This document shows, piece by piece, positions 9,775 to 17,310 of a stretch of DNA of 64,000 nt. The notes beneath the pieces were generated by a model. That model saw only the letters and a list, made by a program, of their open reading frames with translations. It was not told where the DNA came from and searched no databases. Source of the DNA: Flavobacteriales bacterium (GTDB lineage Bacteria; Bacteroidota; Bacteroidia; NS11-12g; UBA9320); assembly GCA_020635395.1 (NCBI GenBank), contig JACJZV010000002.1:124001-188000 (forward strand), in the 5' to 3' direction. Position 1 is the stretch's first letter. The number at the start of each line of letters is the position of its first letter. Both the position numbers and the translations under genes were made by a program.

Positions 9775-10371
9775 TTAGTCCTCTTCAGGTAAATTATCCT
9801 CTGATGAATCTGGGTCATTTTTTCTTTCATCAAGCGGCGTAACACCAAGTTCTCCCAATACTTCGTCACTTTTGTCGTATTTGGCATTGGTATATAGCAT
9901 CAACATATCGCCTGATTTATCAAAAATAAAGTCCAAGTTTTCGCGGGTAGCAATGGTTTGAATAGCCTCAAAAACTCGGTCTTGTATTGGTTTTATTAGT
10001 TGCTCTCTCTTTTTAAAAAGCTCTCCTTCGTAGCCAAATTTTTCTTGCTGAAATGCCTTTGCTTCGCGTTCTATTTTTACTATTTCGGCTTCTCTTTCTT
10101 TTACTTGCTCTGCATTAAGCAACACTTTTTCGGCCACCAGGTCTTTATACATTTTGTCAATTTGGCTATATTTTGCGTCCACTTCTGCTTGCCATTTTTC
10201 GGCCAATTGGTCCAGTTCCTTTTGTGCGGCTTTATAATCTGTAAGCTGATTAAGGATGTATTCGGTATCCACATAGGCCCATTTTTGAGCGTTGGCAATA
10301 TTGGCAGTTCCAGTGGTTAAAAATAAAACCAACAATACTGCCATTGATTTTAAAATAGATTTTGTTTTCAT
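9775..10371 (-). CDS. OmpH/Skp family periplasmic chaperone with acidic tail
   Basis: Second Skp/OmpH-type chaperone, 198 residues. A signal peptide ending NAQ (about residue 29) precedes WAYVDTEYILNQL, a long Glu/Lys/Gln-rich coiled coil, the return strand (FIFDKSGDMLMLYTN) and a highly acidic C-terminal tail (DPDSSEDNLPEED) not present in its paralogue. It is the first gene of the ompH-ompH-murI run. A TAnnTTTG promoter box lies about 68 bases upstream. bamA, usually just upstream of such pairs in this phylum, is not here. Confidence 0.93.
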   Translation of the reverse strand: MKTKSILKSMAVLLVLFLTTGTANIANAQKWAYVDTEYILNQLTDYKAAQKELDQLAEKWQAEVDAKYSQIDKMYKDLVAEKVLLNAEQVKEREAEIVKIEREAKAFQQEKFGYEGELFKKREQLIKPIQDRVFEAIQTIATRENLDFIFDKSGDMLMLYTNAKYDKSDEVLGELGVTPLDERKNDPDSSEDNLPEED

Positions 10372-10438
10372 AATCTTTTCTTTTTGAACATTTTAATCAA
10401 GAGTCGTTCCAAAACTGCCTACAGACCTAAAATGGCTG

Positions 10439-10446
10439 CAAACATA
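10439..10446 (-). promoter_or_regulatory. Promoter -7 box for ompH-ompH-murI
   Basis: TATGTTTG on the minus strand matches the Bacteroidota TAnnTTTG box, about 68 bases before the first ompH start. The -33 element is not clear. Confidence 0.35.
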
Positions 10447-10510
10447 ACTTTTTTTTATTTTCCTATTGAGTCACTTTTGACTACTGGCATTGTCTAAATT
10501 ACTAATCACT

Positions 10511-11077
10511 TTATTTCTGCAACAAAACGATATCAGAGGCAGATATTCTATTGCTTTCGTTAAAATTTCGATCCACGATATACAACTCAAATTTGAGGGT
10601 ATCCGCAGCTATTTCTAATGAATTTACCCCAAATGAAACCCGCATTGAACCTTGAATTTCTTTGTTTTTCCCCGTGGGCGTGAGGTTGGGTATTCTCTGA
10701 CTAAAATCAGGCACACTACCAAAAGCATCTTCCATGGGTATATAAATGCCGTTTTTCTTTTCAAAAAATTTGATGTTCAAATTATTAAATCCTTTGAAAG
10801 CACCCATGGTATCATTTGTTCCTAAACCCAAATTGCCGTCTTTGTCGCCATAATCAAAATTGATATATAAAAGAGAGTCAAAACCTGTGGCTGTTTTTTC
10901 CAATTCATATCCTTTATATTCAATGGTTGGTGCCGCATCTTCAACAATTGTTTCGCTACACGACATCAAAAAAAAACACCAAACCGATGCAACAAACACC
11001 AACGTGGTTTTGCTAATTTTGACCCCAATGAGTTTGCCTTTTAGCACTACGGATATTTTTGAATTAAAAAAACACAA
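10511..11077 (-). CDS. Hypothetical lipoprotein
   Basis: Unrecognised secreted lipoprotein of up to 188 residues. A hydrophobic segment ends in a lipobox (FLMSC, Cys at about residue 40 of the longest form), so the mature protein should be lipid-anchored. The rest is a predicted beta-rich domain (YINFDYGDKDGNLGLG, LKFELYIVDRNFNESNRI), a pattern seen in Bacteroidota surface lipoproteins of unknown role. The start is uncertain: no ATG lies upstream in frame, only TTG at 11077 and GTG at 11047. Every option overlaps, head to head, the start of the plus-strand gene at 11028, unless a rarer codon such as ATT near 11017 is used. Confidence 0.7.
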   Translation of the reverse strand: MCFFNSKISVVLKGKLIGVKISKTTLVFVASVWCFFLMSCSETIVEDAAPTIEYKGYELEKTATGFDSLLYINFDYGDKDGNLGLGTNDTMGAFKGFNNLNIKFFEKKNGIYIPMEDAFGSVPDFSQRIPNLTPTGKNKEIQGSMRVSFGVNSLEIAADTLKFELYIVDRNFNESNRISASDIVLLQK

Positions 11078-12014
11078 GTTTAACGAAATCTGTTTAGAAA
11101 TGTTTCATTGGCAGGCAAAAAACAATGACATCTACCACGAATTTCTTACACTTTTAAAAATTGATTCTTCAAGCATTTTTGATTTGAATCATATTCCGTT
11201 TATGCCCATTGAGTTTTTTAAAAACCATAGGGTAAAGACCGGAAACTGGAGACATTCTACCATTTTTGAAAGCAGCAGCACAACAGATAGCACGCCAAGC
11301 ACTCATTTTGTGGGCGACATTGAGTGGTATGAAACTTCTTTTATGAACCATTTTGAAATGAATTATGGCTCGCCCCACAAATGGTCTATTTTGGCTTTAT
11401 TGCCCAATTATTTAGAACGAGAAAACTCATCGCTCGTGTATATGATTGACCATCTTCTAAAGCAAAGCCAATACTCAAACAGTGGATTTTATTTGTATAA
11501 TCATACCCATTTAAAAAGTGCTATTGAGGAGAATGAGCGAAAAAACATACCCACACTTTTGTGGGGCGTTAGCTTTGCTTTGCTTGATTTTTCTGAACTG
11601 ATTTCGAAGAAATATAAGTGTCTGACCATTATGGAAACCGGAGGCATGAAAGGTCGAAGAAAAGAAATAACACGTACCGAACTTCATCAGCAGCTCACAT
11701 CAGCATTTGGGAATGTTCCGATACATTCAGAATATGGAATGACGGAGCTTTTTTCGCAGGCATATAGCAAAAAAGATGGTAAGTTTGTATGCCCTCCGTG
11801 GATGAAAATAATGGTTAGACGATTTGACAATGCTCTTGAAAATGCCCGACTTGGCTCGTCTGGACTAATAAATGTGATAGATTTGGCCAATATTCAAACC
11901 TGTAGCTTTATTGCAACGCAAGATGTAGGAAGATTGTTTAAAGATGGTACATTTGAAGTGTTGGGCAGGTTTGACCATAGTGAACAAAGAGGTTGCAACC
12001 TAATGGTAGTTTAA
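11028..12014 (+). CDS. LuxE-like acyl-protein synthetase / acyltransferase
   Basis: 328-residue protein of the LuxE/PaaK-like branch of the adenylate-forming superfamily; LuxE activates fatty acids with ATP and transfers the acyl group to a protein Cys. Visible markers are the N-terminal IPFMPIEFFKNHRV block, TGGMKGRRKE, the superfamily-like SEYGMTELFSQAY block and a C-terminal DVGRLFKDGTFEVLGRFD region, like the A7/A8 region of adenylate-forming enzymes. In Bacteroidota such stand-alone proteins are widespread and their acyl substrate is unknown; there are no luxC or luxD neighbours. ATG 11028 matches the family N-terminus; the frame is open further upstream but that part has no similarity. 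Its stop overlaps the next start (TAATG). Confidence 0.8.
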   Translation: MSLPFSTTDIFELKKHKFNEICLEMFHWQAKNNDIYHEFLTLLKIDSSSIFDLNHIPFMPIEFFKNHRVKTGNWRHSTIFESSSTTDSTPSTHFVGDIEWYETSFMNHFEMNYGSPHKWSILALLPNYLERENSSLVYMIDHLLKQSQYSNSGFYLYNHTHLKSAIEENERKNIPTLLWGVSFALLDFSELISKKYKCLTIMETGGMKGRRKEITRTELHQQLTSAFGNVPIHSEYGMTELFSQAYSKKDGKFVCPPWMKIMVRRFDNALENARLGSSGLINVIDLANIQTCSFIATQDVGRLFKDGTFEVLGRFDHSEQRGCNLMVV

Positions 12015-12841
12015 TGACAATGAAAAAATATGTTGGATTGGTTTGTATAATGCTGTTGGGGTGTGCCACAGTTTATGCACAAAACATGGAAGTGCCATTG
12101 CGACTTCCTGTGTACGGAAAGTTTTTTGTTGCCCAAAAATTTTTCCCAATTCCCGAAGTTAACGTGCCAAGCAACGAACTTTCCATCACCTTTGAGAGAA
12201 CCCATAATGTGGGTGTTGGATTTGGCACTGATTTTTTCTTGATGAATCCACAAAACCGAACCAATTTTATTTCACTTTCCACCACCCTGCAATTGGGTTC
12301 ATACACCACAAAATATTCTGCCACCATGCCCGGCCCGCAAAATGGATTTAGCAGCGATATTGATTGGAATTATCAACTGGCAGTTTTGGCATACGAGGGA
12401 ACTATGGGGTTAAATTTCAATCACAAAAAAAATGAAAAACTTTTGTTTACTTTGGGAGCAGCCTTAGGTGTTCAAGATTTTAACCTTAACCCCGACAAAC
12501 TGACCGTTTCAAAGCAAACTATTATTAATGGCCAATTTGAACAAGTTATAATTGTTGGTTCAAATGGCATAGGCCCTTTTGGTTTTCCAAATCCCACACC
12601 ACGCAGTAAACAAAATATTGCCTTTAATCCTGTTTTTTCTCTTAACATAAGCCACATACTAAAAAATGATAATATTTTTAGCTATGGCGTTAGAGTATGC
12701 AGTGCAACCGACCCATTTAAGGAGGTATTTGAGTTTCGATTTGGCCACGACAGCCATATAGTGGCATCGAAAAGCTATTTTGCCTTAGATTTGGCCTATT
12801 CTTTTTCGATGAACAAAAAAATCAGTGAACCGTTAAATTGA
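12014..12841 (+). CDS. Hypothetical outer-membrane/secreted protein
   Basis: Unrecognised protein of about 275 residues with a signal peptide (KKYVGLVCIMLLGCATVYAQ). The mature part is rich in alternating aromatic/hydrophobic strands (FISLSTTLQLGSYTTKY, YFALDLAYSFSM), consistent with an 8-12-stranded outer-membrane barrel, but no family is recognised. ATG 12014 overlaps the TAA of the LuxE-like gene; an equally good ATG lies at 12020. The overlap suggests translational coupling and a shared operon. Confidence 0.7.
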   Translation: MTMKKYVGLVCIMLLGCATVYAQNMEVPLRLPVYGKFFVAQKFFPIPEVNVPSNELSITFERTHNVGVGFGTDFFLMNPQNRTNFISLSTTLQLGSYTTKYSATMPGPQNGFSSDIDWNYQLAVLAYEGTMGLNFNHKKNEKLLFTLGAALGVQDFNLNPDKLTVSKQTIINGQFEQVIIVGSNGIGPFGFPNPTPRSKQNIAFNPVFSLNISHILKNDNIFSYGVRVCSATDPFKEVFEFRFGHDSHIVASKSYFALDLAYSFSMNKKISEPLN

Positions 12842-12964
12842 TATTACTCTATTTTTTCCTTTTTGGGCAAAAATGTACCCAACTGCCAAAGGGCAAAAGT
12901 AGGTTGCTCTGGTAAGCCAAATAAAATCGGGTTCCGCCGGAACATTCGGTTTATAACCACTCAC
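12833..12964 (-). CDS. Possible small protein (43 residues, GTG start) coupled to the cytochrome gene
   Basis: A GTG overlaps the TGA of the upstream cytochrome gene (GTGA) and opens a 43-codon frame ending with TAA at 12833-12835. The product reads like a real protein, with a hydrophobic core (TYFCPLAVGYIFAQ) after a polar N-terminus containing PNVPAEPDFIW. It overlaps the last 9 bases of the convergent gene. No family is recognised. It could be a small membrane peptide or chance. Confidence 0.25.
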   Translation of the reverse strand: MSGYKPNVPAEPDFIWLTRATYFCPLAVGYIFAQKGKNRVISI

Positions 12965-14385
12965 TCCACCTTTAAACTAACGGCCTCATCACCTTTTTTA
13001 TAATCTAAATAGGTAATGATAAACTGAAACATTTCGTCGGTTGTTCGCATACCTATTCCGTCTAAATCAAACCGTGCTTTAACGGTTTTTGGCGGATTGT
13101 TGGGGTTGTTTTTGTTGGCTATGGTGTTGTCGAATGTGGCCTCCACTTTTATCACGCTTTGTGCCGGAATTTTAACCATCGTGGGGAAGGTATAAAAATA
13201 TTGCCACCGAAAATCCCAACGATTTATTCTAATAAGTTTGATGGTATCTTTTTGTGGGGTTATGGCATACGCCAAAAAATGTTTTCCCAATAAGTGCATG
13301 TGCGGATTGATGGTCAAAATGGAAATATCGGCTGCCACTCTAAATTGGGTGGTAAATGTCATTACGGTATCCGGCGGAATAATCAACTGAGGATAAACCG
13401 GAGCTGCCCCGTTGGAGCCTAACGTTATTTCCTTTGTTGGCCTGCCGGGTGGTGTTTTGCTGTAAAAAATGTTGTAGTGCGAGTAATCCCACAAGTCCTT
13501 TTGCACAGGGGCATAATGCAAATCATTGGCTACAAGCACTGCCTTTCGGTTTAGTTTAAAACCGCCAATACCTTCAGGATAAATAGTGCCAAAAACCCCT
13601 GGAAGATAATTCACCGCACTCTTCACCACCTCTGGCATAGAGCCATCGTCGTTATGGATTTTCAACAACGCCATTTCGGCCATTCGCTCTTCCGGGTGCA
13701 ACTCCTCATCGGCTATACGAATTCCATCATTCACGTTGTTTTTTTTATCAAAATCATAATTATACAAATAACCATTGAGATGATGCACCAGTTGGTTCTT
13801 GTTTGGTACAAATTCTATGGCTCGCACATAAGTGTCGCGTGGTATTTCTATTGGTGTTTTTACGACAAAAAATTTATCAAGGTTGTCGCCCTTCACCAAA
13901 AAGGAATCCATATAAACAGTTAAATCTGGCTTGCCCAAAAACGAAACATCGCTAAACTGAGGTATTTCGGGCATTTTTTTTACATCACCTTCTCTTGCAC
14001 CCTGCTCTATCCAAGTGTAAATGAGTTGTTTTTCCTGATTGCTTAATACATTTTCATCCAAAAAATGGGTATAATTCGGGTCGGCTGGCCATGGCGGCAT
14101 GATGTTTTGTTCCACCACCTTTTTGATAGTCTTTTTTTTTCTAAACACCTCATTATAATTGGTCAATGCAAAAGGTGCAGCCCCATTGGGTCGGTGGCAT
14201 TTTATGCAGTGATTGGTTAAAATGGGGGCAATATGTTCAGCATAATAAACTTCTGTTGGCACTTCTTGTTTGGCCTTTTTCTTATTTCCCATTAACATTT
14301 TTCGCACCGAATTAAACACCAACAGCGTGGCCAAAAACGATAACAACAGTAAAATAAAAAATTTCTTTTTACTCATTTTAGACAT
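12961..14385 (-). CDS. Membrane-anchored c-type cytochrome with copper-monooxygenase-like C-terminal region
   Basis: 474-residue exported protein. An N-terminal membrane anchor (about residues 8-27) is followed by a single c-type haem site, CIKCH at 60-64, in a short cytochrome domain (APILTNHC to MPPWPADP). The C-terminal two thirds resemble the copper type II ascorbate-dependent monooxygenase fold: a HH pair at 201-202 and NPHMHLLGK with an HMH pair (362-364), like the CuB site of peptidylglycine hydroxylase. Known relatives combine these modules with a redoxin; here the redoxin is the separate gene just upstream (14444-14986). Substrate unknown; probably a periplasmic redox enzyme. An alternative start is Met4. 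A 15-bp perfect hairpin lies between this gene and the redoxin gene. Confidence 0.75.
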   Translation of the reverse strand: MSKMSKKKFFILLLLSFLATLLVFNSVRKMLMGNKKKAKQEVPTEVYYAEHIAPILTNHCIKCHRPNGAAPFALTNYNEVFRKKKTIKKVVEQNIMPPWPADPNYTHFLDENVLSNQEKQLIYTWIEQGAREGDVKKMPEIPQFSDVSFLGKPDLTVYMDSFLVKGDNLDKFFVVKTPIEIPRDTYVRAIEFVPNKNQLVHHLNGYLYNYDFDKKNNVNDGIRIADEELHPEERMAEMALLKIHNDDGSMPEVVKSAVNYLPGVFGTIYPEGIGGFKLNRKAVLVANDLHYAPVQKDLWDYSHYNIFYSKTPPGRPTKEITLGSNGAAPVYPQLIIPPDTVMTFTTQFRVAADISILTINPHMHLLGKHFLAYAITPQKDTIKLIRINRWDFRWQYFYTFPTMVKIPAQSVIKVEATFDNTIANKNNPNNPPKTVKARFDLDGIGMRTTDEMFQFIITYLDYKKGDEAVSLKVE

Positions 14386-14404
14386 AAGGCAAAAGTAGTG
14401 AAAT

Positions 14405-14441
14405 GATTATTTGATAGACTTGTCAGGTCTATCAAATAATC
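14405..14441. repeat. Perfect 15-bp inverted repeat with 7-base loop
   Basis: GATTATTTGATAGAC (14405-14419), loop TTGTCAG, then the exact reverse complement (14427-14441). The core AGAC-TTGTCAG-GTCT is itself near-palindromic. It sits between the redoxin stop and the cytochrome start. No U-tract follows directly, so it may be an mRNA-stabilising stem, an attenuator or a dispersed REP-like palindrome. I saw no second copy in the window. Confidence 0.8.
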
Positions 14442-14443
14442 CA

Positions 14444-14986
14444 TCAATACTCAATAACACACCCCACCGCCTCTGTTTCGGGAGTTTGAATAGGTTGATG
14501 GTTTACAAAATCTTGTAGTGCATTTTCGAGATAAAAATAGTGTGGCTGTACCTTTTTTTGGGCAAATGCAATCGCCCAATCGTCCATTTTACCTCGATAA
14601 AGAATTTTAAGGTTATCATCTAATAAGAAGAACTCGGGTGTTACTTTGGCTCGAATGGCTTTTAGAAATTCAAATTCCGGATCTAAAACCAACGGAAAAT
14701 TGAATTGAAACGAATCAACAAAATGATTTAGCTCCACTTGGCTATAATAATTTCCGGGAACAACGCCCCAAAAAACAATGCCGTCTCTCTCAAATTTGTT
14801 GGCTAAGGCACTAAAATTTTTGCAGTATTGCTGGCTCAAGGGGCAATCAGGAGCAATGGTCATTACCACATTTGCTTTGTTTTGTTTTGGATTAAAGGTT
14901 TGCCCGCTCAATGTTTTCATCTCATTTTTATTGGAGCTGCAAGCCCCAATAAAAAGCATCAAAACAAAAACCAAGCTATTTTTCAT
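14444..14986 (-). CDS. Redoxin (AhpC/TSA-like) lipoprotein
   Basis: 180-residue thioredoxin-fold lipoprotein (lipobox IGAC, Cys16). The active-site region reads IAPDCPLSQQYC, so the two cysteines (48 and 55) are six residues apart rather than the CxxC of thioredoxins. This spacing, with the C-terminal TPETEAVGC motif, is characteristic of redoxin domains that accompany cytochrome c/copper-monooxygenase proteins. It begins three bases after the lptB stop and precedes the cytochrome gene, so the three are probably co-transcribed. Likely role: periplasmic thiol redox partner of the cytochrome protein (inference). Confidence 0.82.
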   Translation of the reverse strand: MKNSLVFVLMLFIGACSSNKNEMKTLSGQTFNPKQNKANVVMTIAPDCPLSQQYCKNFSALANKFERDGIVFWGVVPGNYYSQVELNHFVDSFQFNFPLVLDPEFEFLKAIRAKVTPEFFLLDDNLKILYRGKMDDWAIAFAQKKVQPHYFYLENALQDFVNHQPIQTPETEAVGCVIEY

Positions 14987-14989
14987 GTG

Positions 14990-15709
14990 CTATCGCAATT
15001 CAAAGTTTTTACCCAAATAAACATTTCGTACCCGCTCATCGGCAGCCAATTCTTCGGCGGTTCCTGCCATCAAAATTTGCCCTTCAAAAAGCAGATAAGC
15101 TCTATCGGTAATATTGAGAGTTTCATGCACGTTGTGGTCGGTTATAAGCACACCAATATTTCTTTCTTTCAATTTTCGAACAATGTCCTGAATATCTTCC
15201 ACCGCAATAGGGTCAACGCCTGCAAAAGGCTCGTCCAACAAAATAAATTTTGGATTAACGGCCAAAGCACGAGCAATTTCGGTTCTTCTTCGCTCACCAC
15301 CCGACAGCACATTCCCTTTATTTTTTCTAACTTTGTTTAAGCTGAATTCAGAAATCAAAGATTCAAGTTTCGCCTTTTGATCTTTATAACTCATATCGGT
15401 AAGTTGCAACACTGCCTTGATATTGTCTTCAACCGAAAGGCTTCTAAAAACCGATGCCTCCTGAGGTAAATAACCCACACCGAGCCGAGCACGTTGATAC
15501 ATTGCCTTTTTGGTAATTATCTCATTGTCTAAGTAAACATTACCCTCATCGGGCTTTATTAAACCCACTACCATATAAAAAGTTGTGGTTTTTCCGGCAC
15601 CATTTGGTCCAAGCAAACCCACAATTTCTCCTTGATTTACCTGCACACTGACGTTGTTTACCACCTTACGTCGTTTGTATTGTTTTACAAGATTTTCTGC
15701 TCTCAGCAT
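14990..15709 (-). CDS. lptB: LPS export ABC transporter ATP-binding protein
   Basis: Cytoplasmic ATPase that powers extraction of lipopolysaccharide by LptFG. The 239 residues contain Walker A GPNGAGKT (34-41), the Q-loop (LPQEASVF), the ABC signature LSGGERRR (135-142), Walker B FILLDEPFAGVDP (155-167) and the switch His in ITDHNVHET, all matching LptB closely. The other lpt genes are not adjacent. It is the first gene of an operon continuing into the redoxin lipoprotein. ATG 15709 gives the normal LptB length. Confidence 0.95.
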   Translation of the reverse strand: MLRAENLVKQYKRRKVVNNVSVQVNQGEIVGLLGPNGAGKTTTFYMVVGLIKPDEGNVYLDNEIITKKAMYQRARLGVGYLPQEASVFRSLSVEDNIKAVLQLTDMSYKDQKAKLESLISEFSLNKVRKNKGNVLSGGERRRTEIARALAVNPKFILLDEPFAGVDPIAVEDIQDIVRKLKERNIGVLITDHNVHETLNITDRAYLLFEGQILMAGTAEELAADERVRNVYLGKNFELR

Positions 15710-15819
15710 TTGTTACTTTTTCGGGTTGTAAACGGCAAAAATAGTAGCATTGTATCTTCTTCGGTTTTTATTGGCCGATAAATCATACCAAATTGTCAAA
15801 TAGATACGTTTCAAAAATA

Positions 15820-15827
15820 TATATTTG
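15820..15827 (+). promoter_or_regulatory. Promoter -7 box for PorT-like gene
   Basis: TATATTTG matches TAnnTTTG about 25 bases before the ATG at 15852; a weak -33 candidate lies near 15809. The divergent lptB promoter must lie in the same 140-base gap. Confidence 0.4.
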
Positions 15828-15851
15828 CAACGTTCAGACAGTTCATCGTAA

Positions 15852-16598
15852 ATGATTATGAATACACTAAAAAAAGGATTTGTATTGGTAGCCGTAGGTT
15901 TGTTAGCCTTTTCATCGGCAAATGCTCAATGGTATGCTGGCCCACGATTGGGTCTAAATTATGCAAAAATGAGTTTTAACAACGGCGGCGAAAATAGATT
16001 TGCCCTCGGTTTTCATGGTGGAGCCACCGGCAGATTTCAGTTTACAAAACAGTTTTCGGCACAGGCAGACTTATTGGCATCTATTATGGGAAACACTAAC
16101 GTGGTGGAAACAACTGCGGCAGGCACAACTACAACCATAGAAACCACTACATCACCATTTTATGTACAATTGCCTTTGTACATAAATTTTGAAAAACCTA
16201 TTAAATCTAAACAACTTGTTCCATATAGAGTAAAAGAATCCGTGGTTTCTTTTCATTTGTATGGTGGCGGATATTTTGGCTATGCACTTTCATCAGCTCA
16301 AAGTACAACAACAACCATCAACGATGGAACGACAAAAACCACAACTACGGTTTCAGGCAATCTGGAGTCATCAACCTACAACCCCATAGATTTTGGCGTT
16401 ATGCTTGGCACTGGGTTTTCGTTCAAATTAGACGAACACAATAAAAATAGATTCTATGTAGATTTGAGATATTTAATGGGTTTTTCTGATTATGATAAAT
16501 CAAAAACTGGAACCGCCAGCAATAGTGCTGCTCAAATATCTTTTATGTTTTCAAGAAAAATTACTCAACGTATTTATACCAACAGACATAGATTTTAA
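15852..16598 (+). CDS. PorT-like outer-membrane beta-barrel protein
   Basis: 248-residue protein with a signal peptide ending SSANAQ, followed by WYAGPRLGLNYAKMSF, the opening strand typical of PorT-family barrels. The mature part alternates strands with Thr/Ser-rich loops (for example ETTAAGTTTTIETTT). PorT itself is needed for T9SS function, but the family is broad and this copy may be a paralogue with another role. Two starts fit (15852 and 15858). It converges on recX, and a shared palindromic terminator separates them. Confidence 0.78.
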   Translation: MIMNTLKKGFVLVAVGLLAFSSANAQWYAGPRLGLNYAKMSFNNGGENRFALGFHGGATGRFQFTKQFSAQADLLASIMGNTNVVETTAAGTTTTIETTTSPFYVQLPLYINFEKPIKSKQLVPYRVKESVVSFHLYGGGYFGYALSSAQSTTTTINDGTTKTTTTVSGNLESSTYNPIDFGVMLGTGFSFKLDEHNKNRFYVDLRYLMGFSDYDKSKTGTASNSAAQISFMFSRKITQRIYTNRHRF

Positions 16599-16613
16599 TA
16601 GAAATTATGTTTG

Positions 16614-16652
16614 AAAAAAAAGGCCGTTTCATTGAATTGAAGCGGCCTTTTT
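16614..16652. terminator. Bidirectional rho-independent terminator
   Basis: AAAGGCCG and CGGCCTTT flank a TTCATTGAATTGAA-type core, with an A-run on the left and a T-run on the right. It terminates both the PorT-like gene (+) and recX (-). Confidence 0.85.
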
Positions 16653-16653
16653 C

Positions 16654-17142
16654 CTACCTATCATTTTTAATCAATTGCCAAACCATTTCCGGTTCATAGC
16701 CTTTTACAATGCAATATCTTGCCACCTTGGCATTTTGTTCAAATTTATTTTTCGACAAATAATCTTTAGATTTTTTTGCAATCAATTTTTCAAGTGTTTT
16801 CAGATTATCATCATCAGATATTTCTTTTAAAGCCTTGTTGATACAGTAGTCGCTTATTCCTCGTAGTTTTAATTCGCGTTTTATTTTTTCTTTTCCCCAA
16901 TTCTTTACGCGAAATTTCCCGCCGGCAAAGGCCACGGCAAACCGTTCTTCGTTCAAAAAATTTTGTTCAATTAACCGTGAAATCAACTCATTAACCTCCT
17001 CTGTTTTCAAACCAAAATCATACAATTTCGAACGAACCTCCTTATGACATCGCTCCTGATAAACGCAGTATTTTTGAATGGCTGCCCATGCTTCTACGTA
17101 GGATTTTGTTGCTTTTTGGGGTATATTTTCTTGGCCAAACAT
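16654..17142 (-). CDS. recX: Regulatory protein RecX
   Basis: RecX-family modulator of RecA recombinase, 162 residues from ATG 17142. It is built of tandem three-helix repeats, seen as CHKEVRSKLYDFGL, INxLIEQNFLNEERFAVAFA-like, and GKEKIKRELKLRGISDYCI, with the GFR-like FRVKNWGKEKI segment. The frame is open to 17178, but the extra 12 residues do not match the family. It converges with the PorT-like gene. Confidence 0.9.
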   Translation of the reverse strand: MFGQENIPQKATKSYVEAWAAIQKYCVYQERCHKEVRSKLYDFGLKTEEVNELISRLIEQNFLNEERFAVAFAGGKFRVKNWGKEKIKRELKLRGISDYCINKALKEISDDDNLKTLEKLIAKKSKDYLSKNKFEQNAKVARYCIVKGYEPEMVWQLIKNDR

Positions 17143-17310
17143 CGCTATTTTTTTTTTGCAAATGTAACAAAGCCACAAATAGCTCTACTTTAACACTTTT
17201 ACCAAACACTTCTAAAAAGCCTCCACAAAAATCACATCTCCGCTCAAGTCAGTGCCGACGAAAATCTAATTCTCCAAGCATCTAATTATCTAATCAACTA
17301 ATTTCGCACC

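Noticed and set aside
11169..11890. Antisense frames inside the LuxE-like gene
   Set aside because: Short, low-complexity shadows with no start context or domain; the plus-strand frame is continuous and matches a family.
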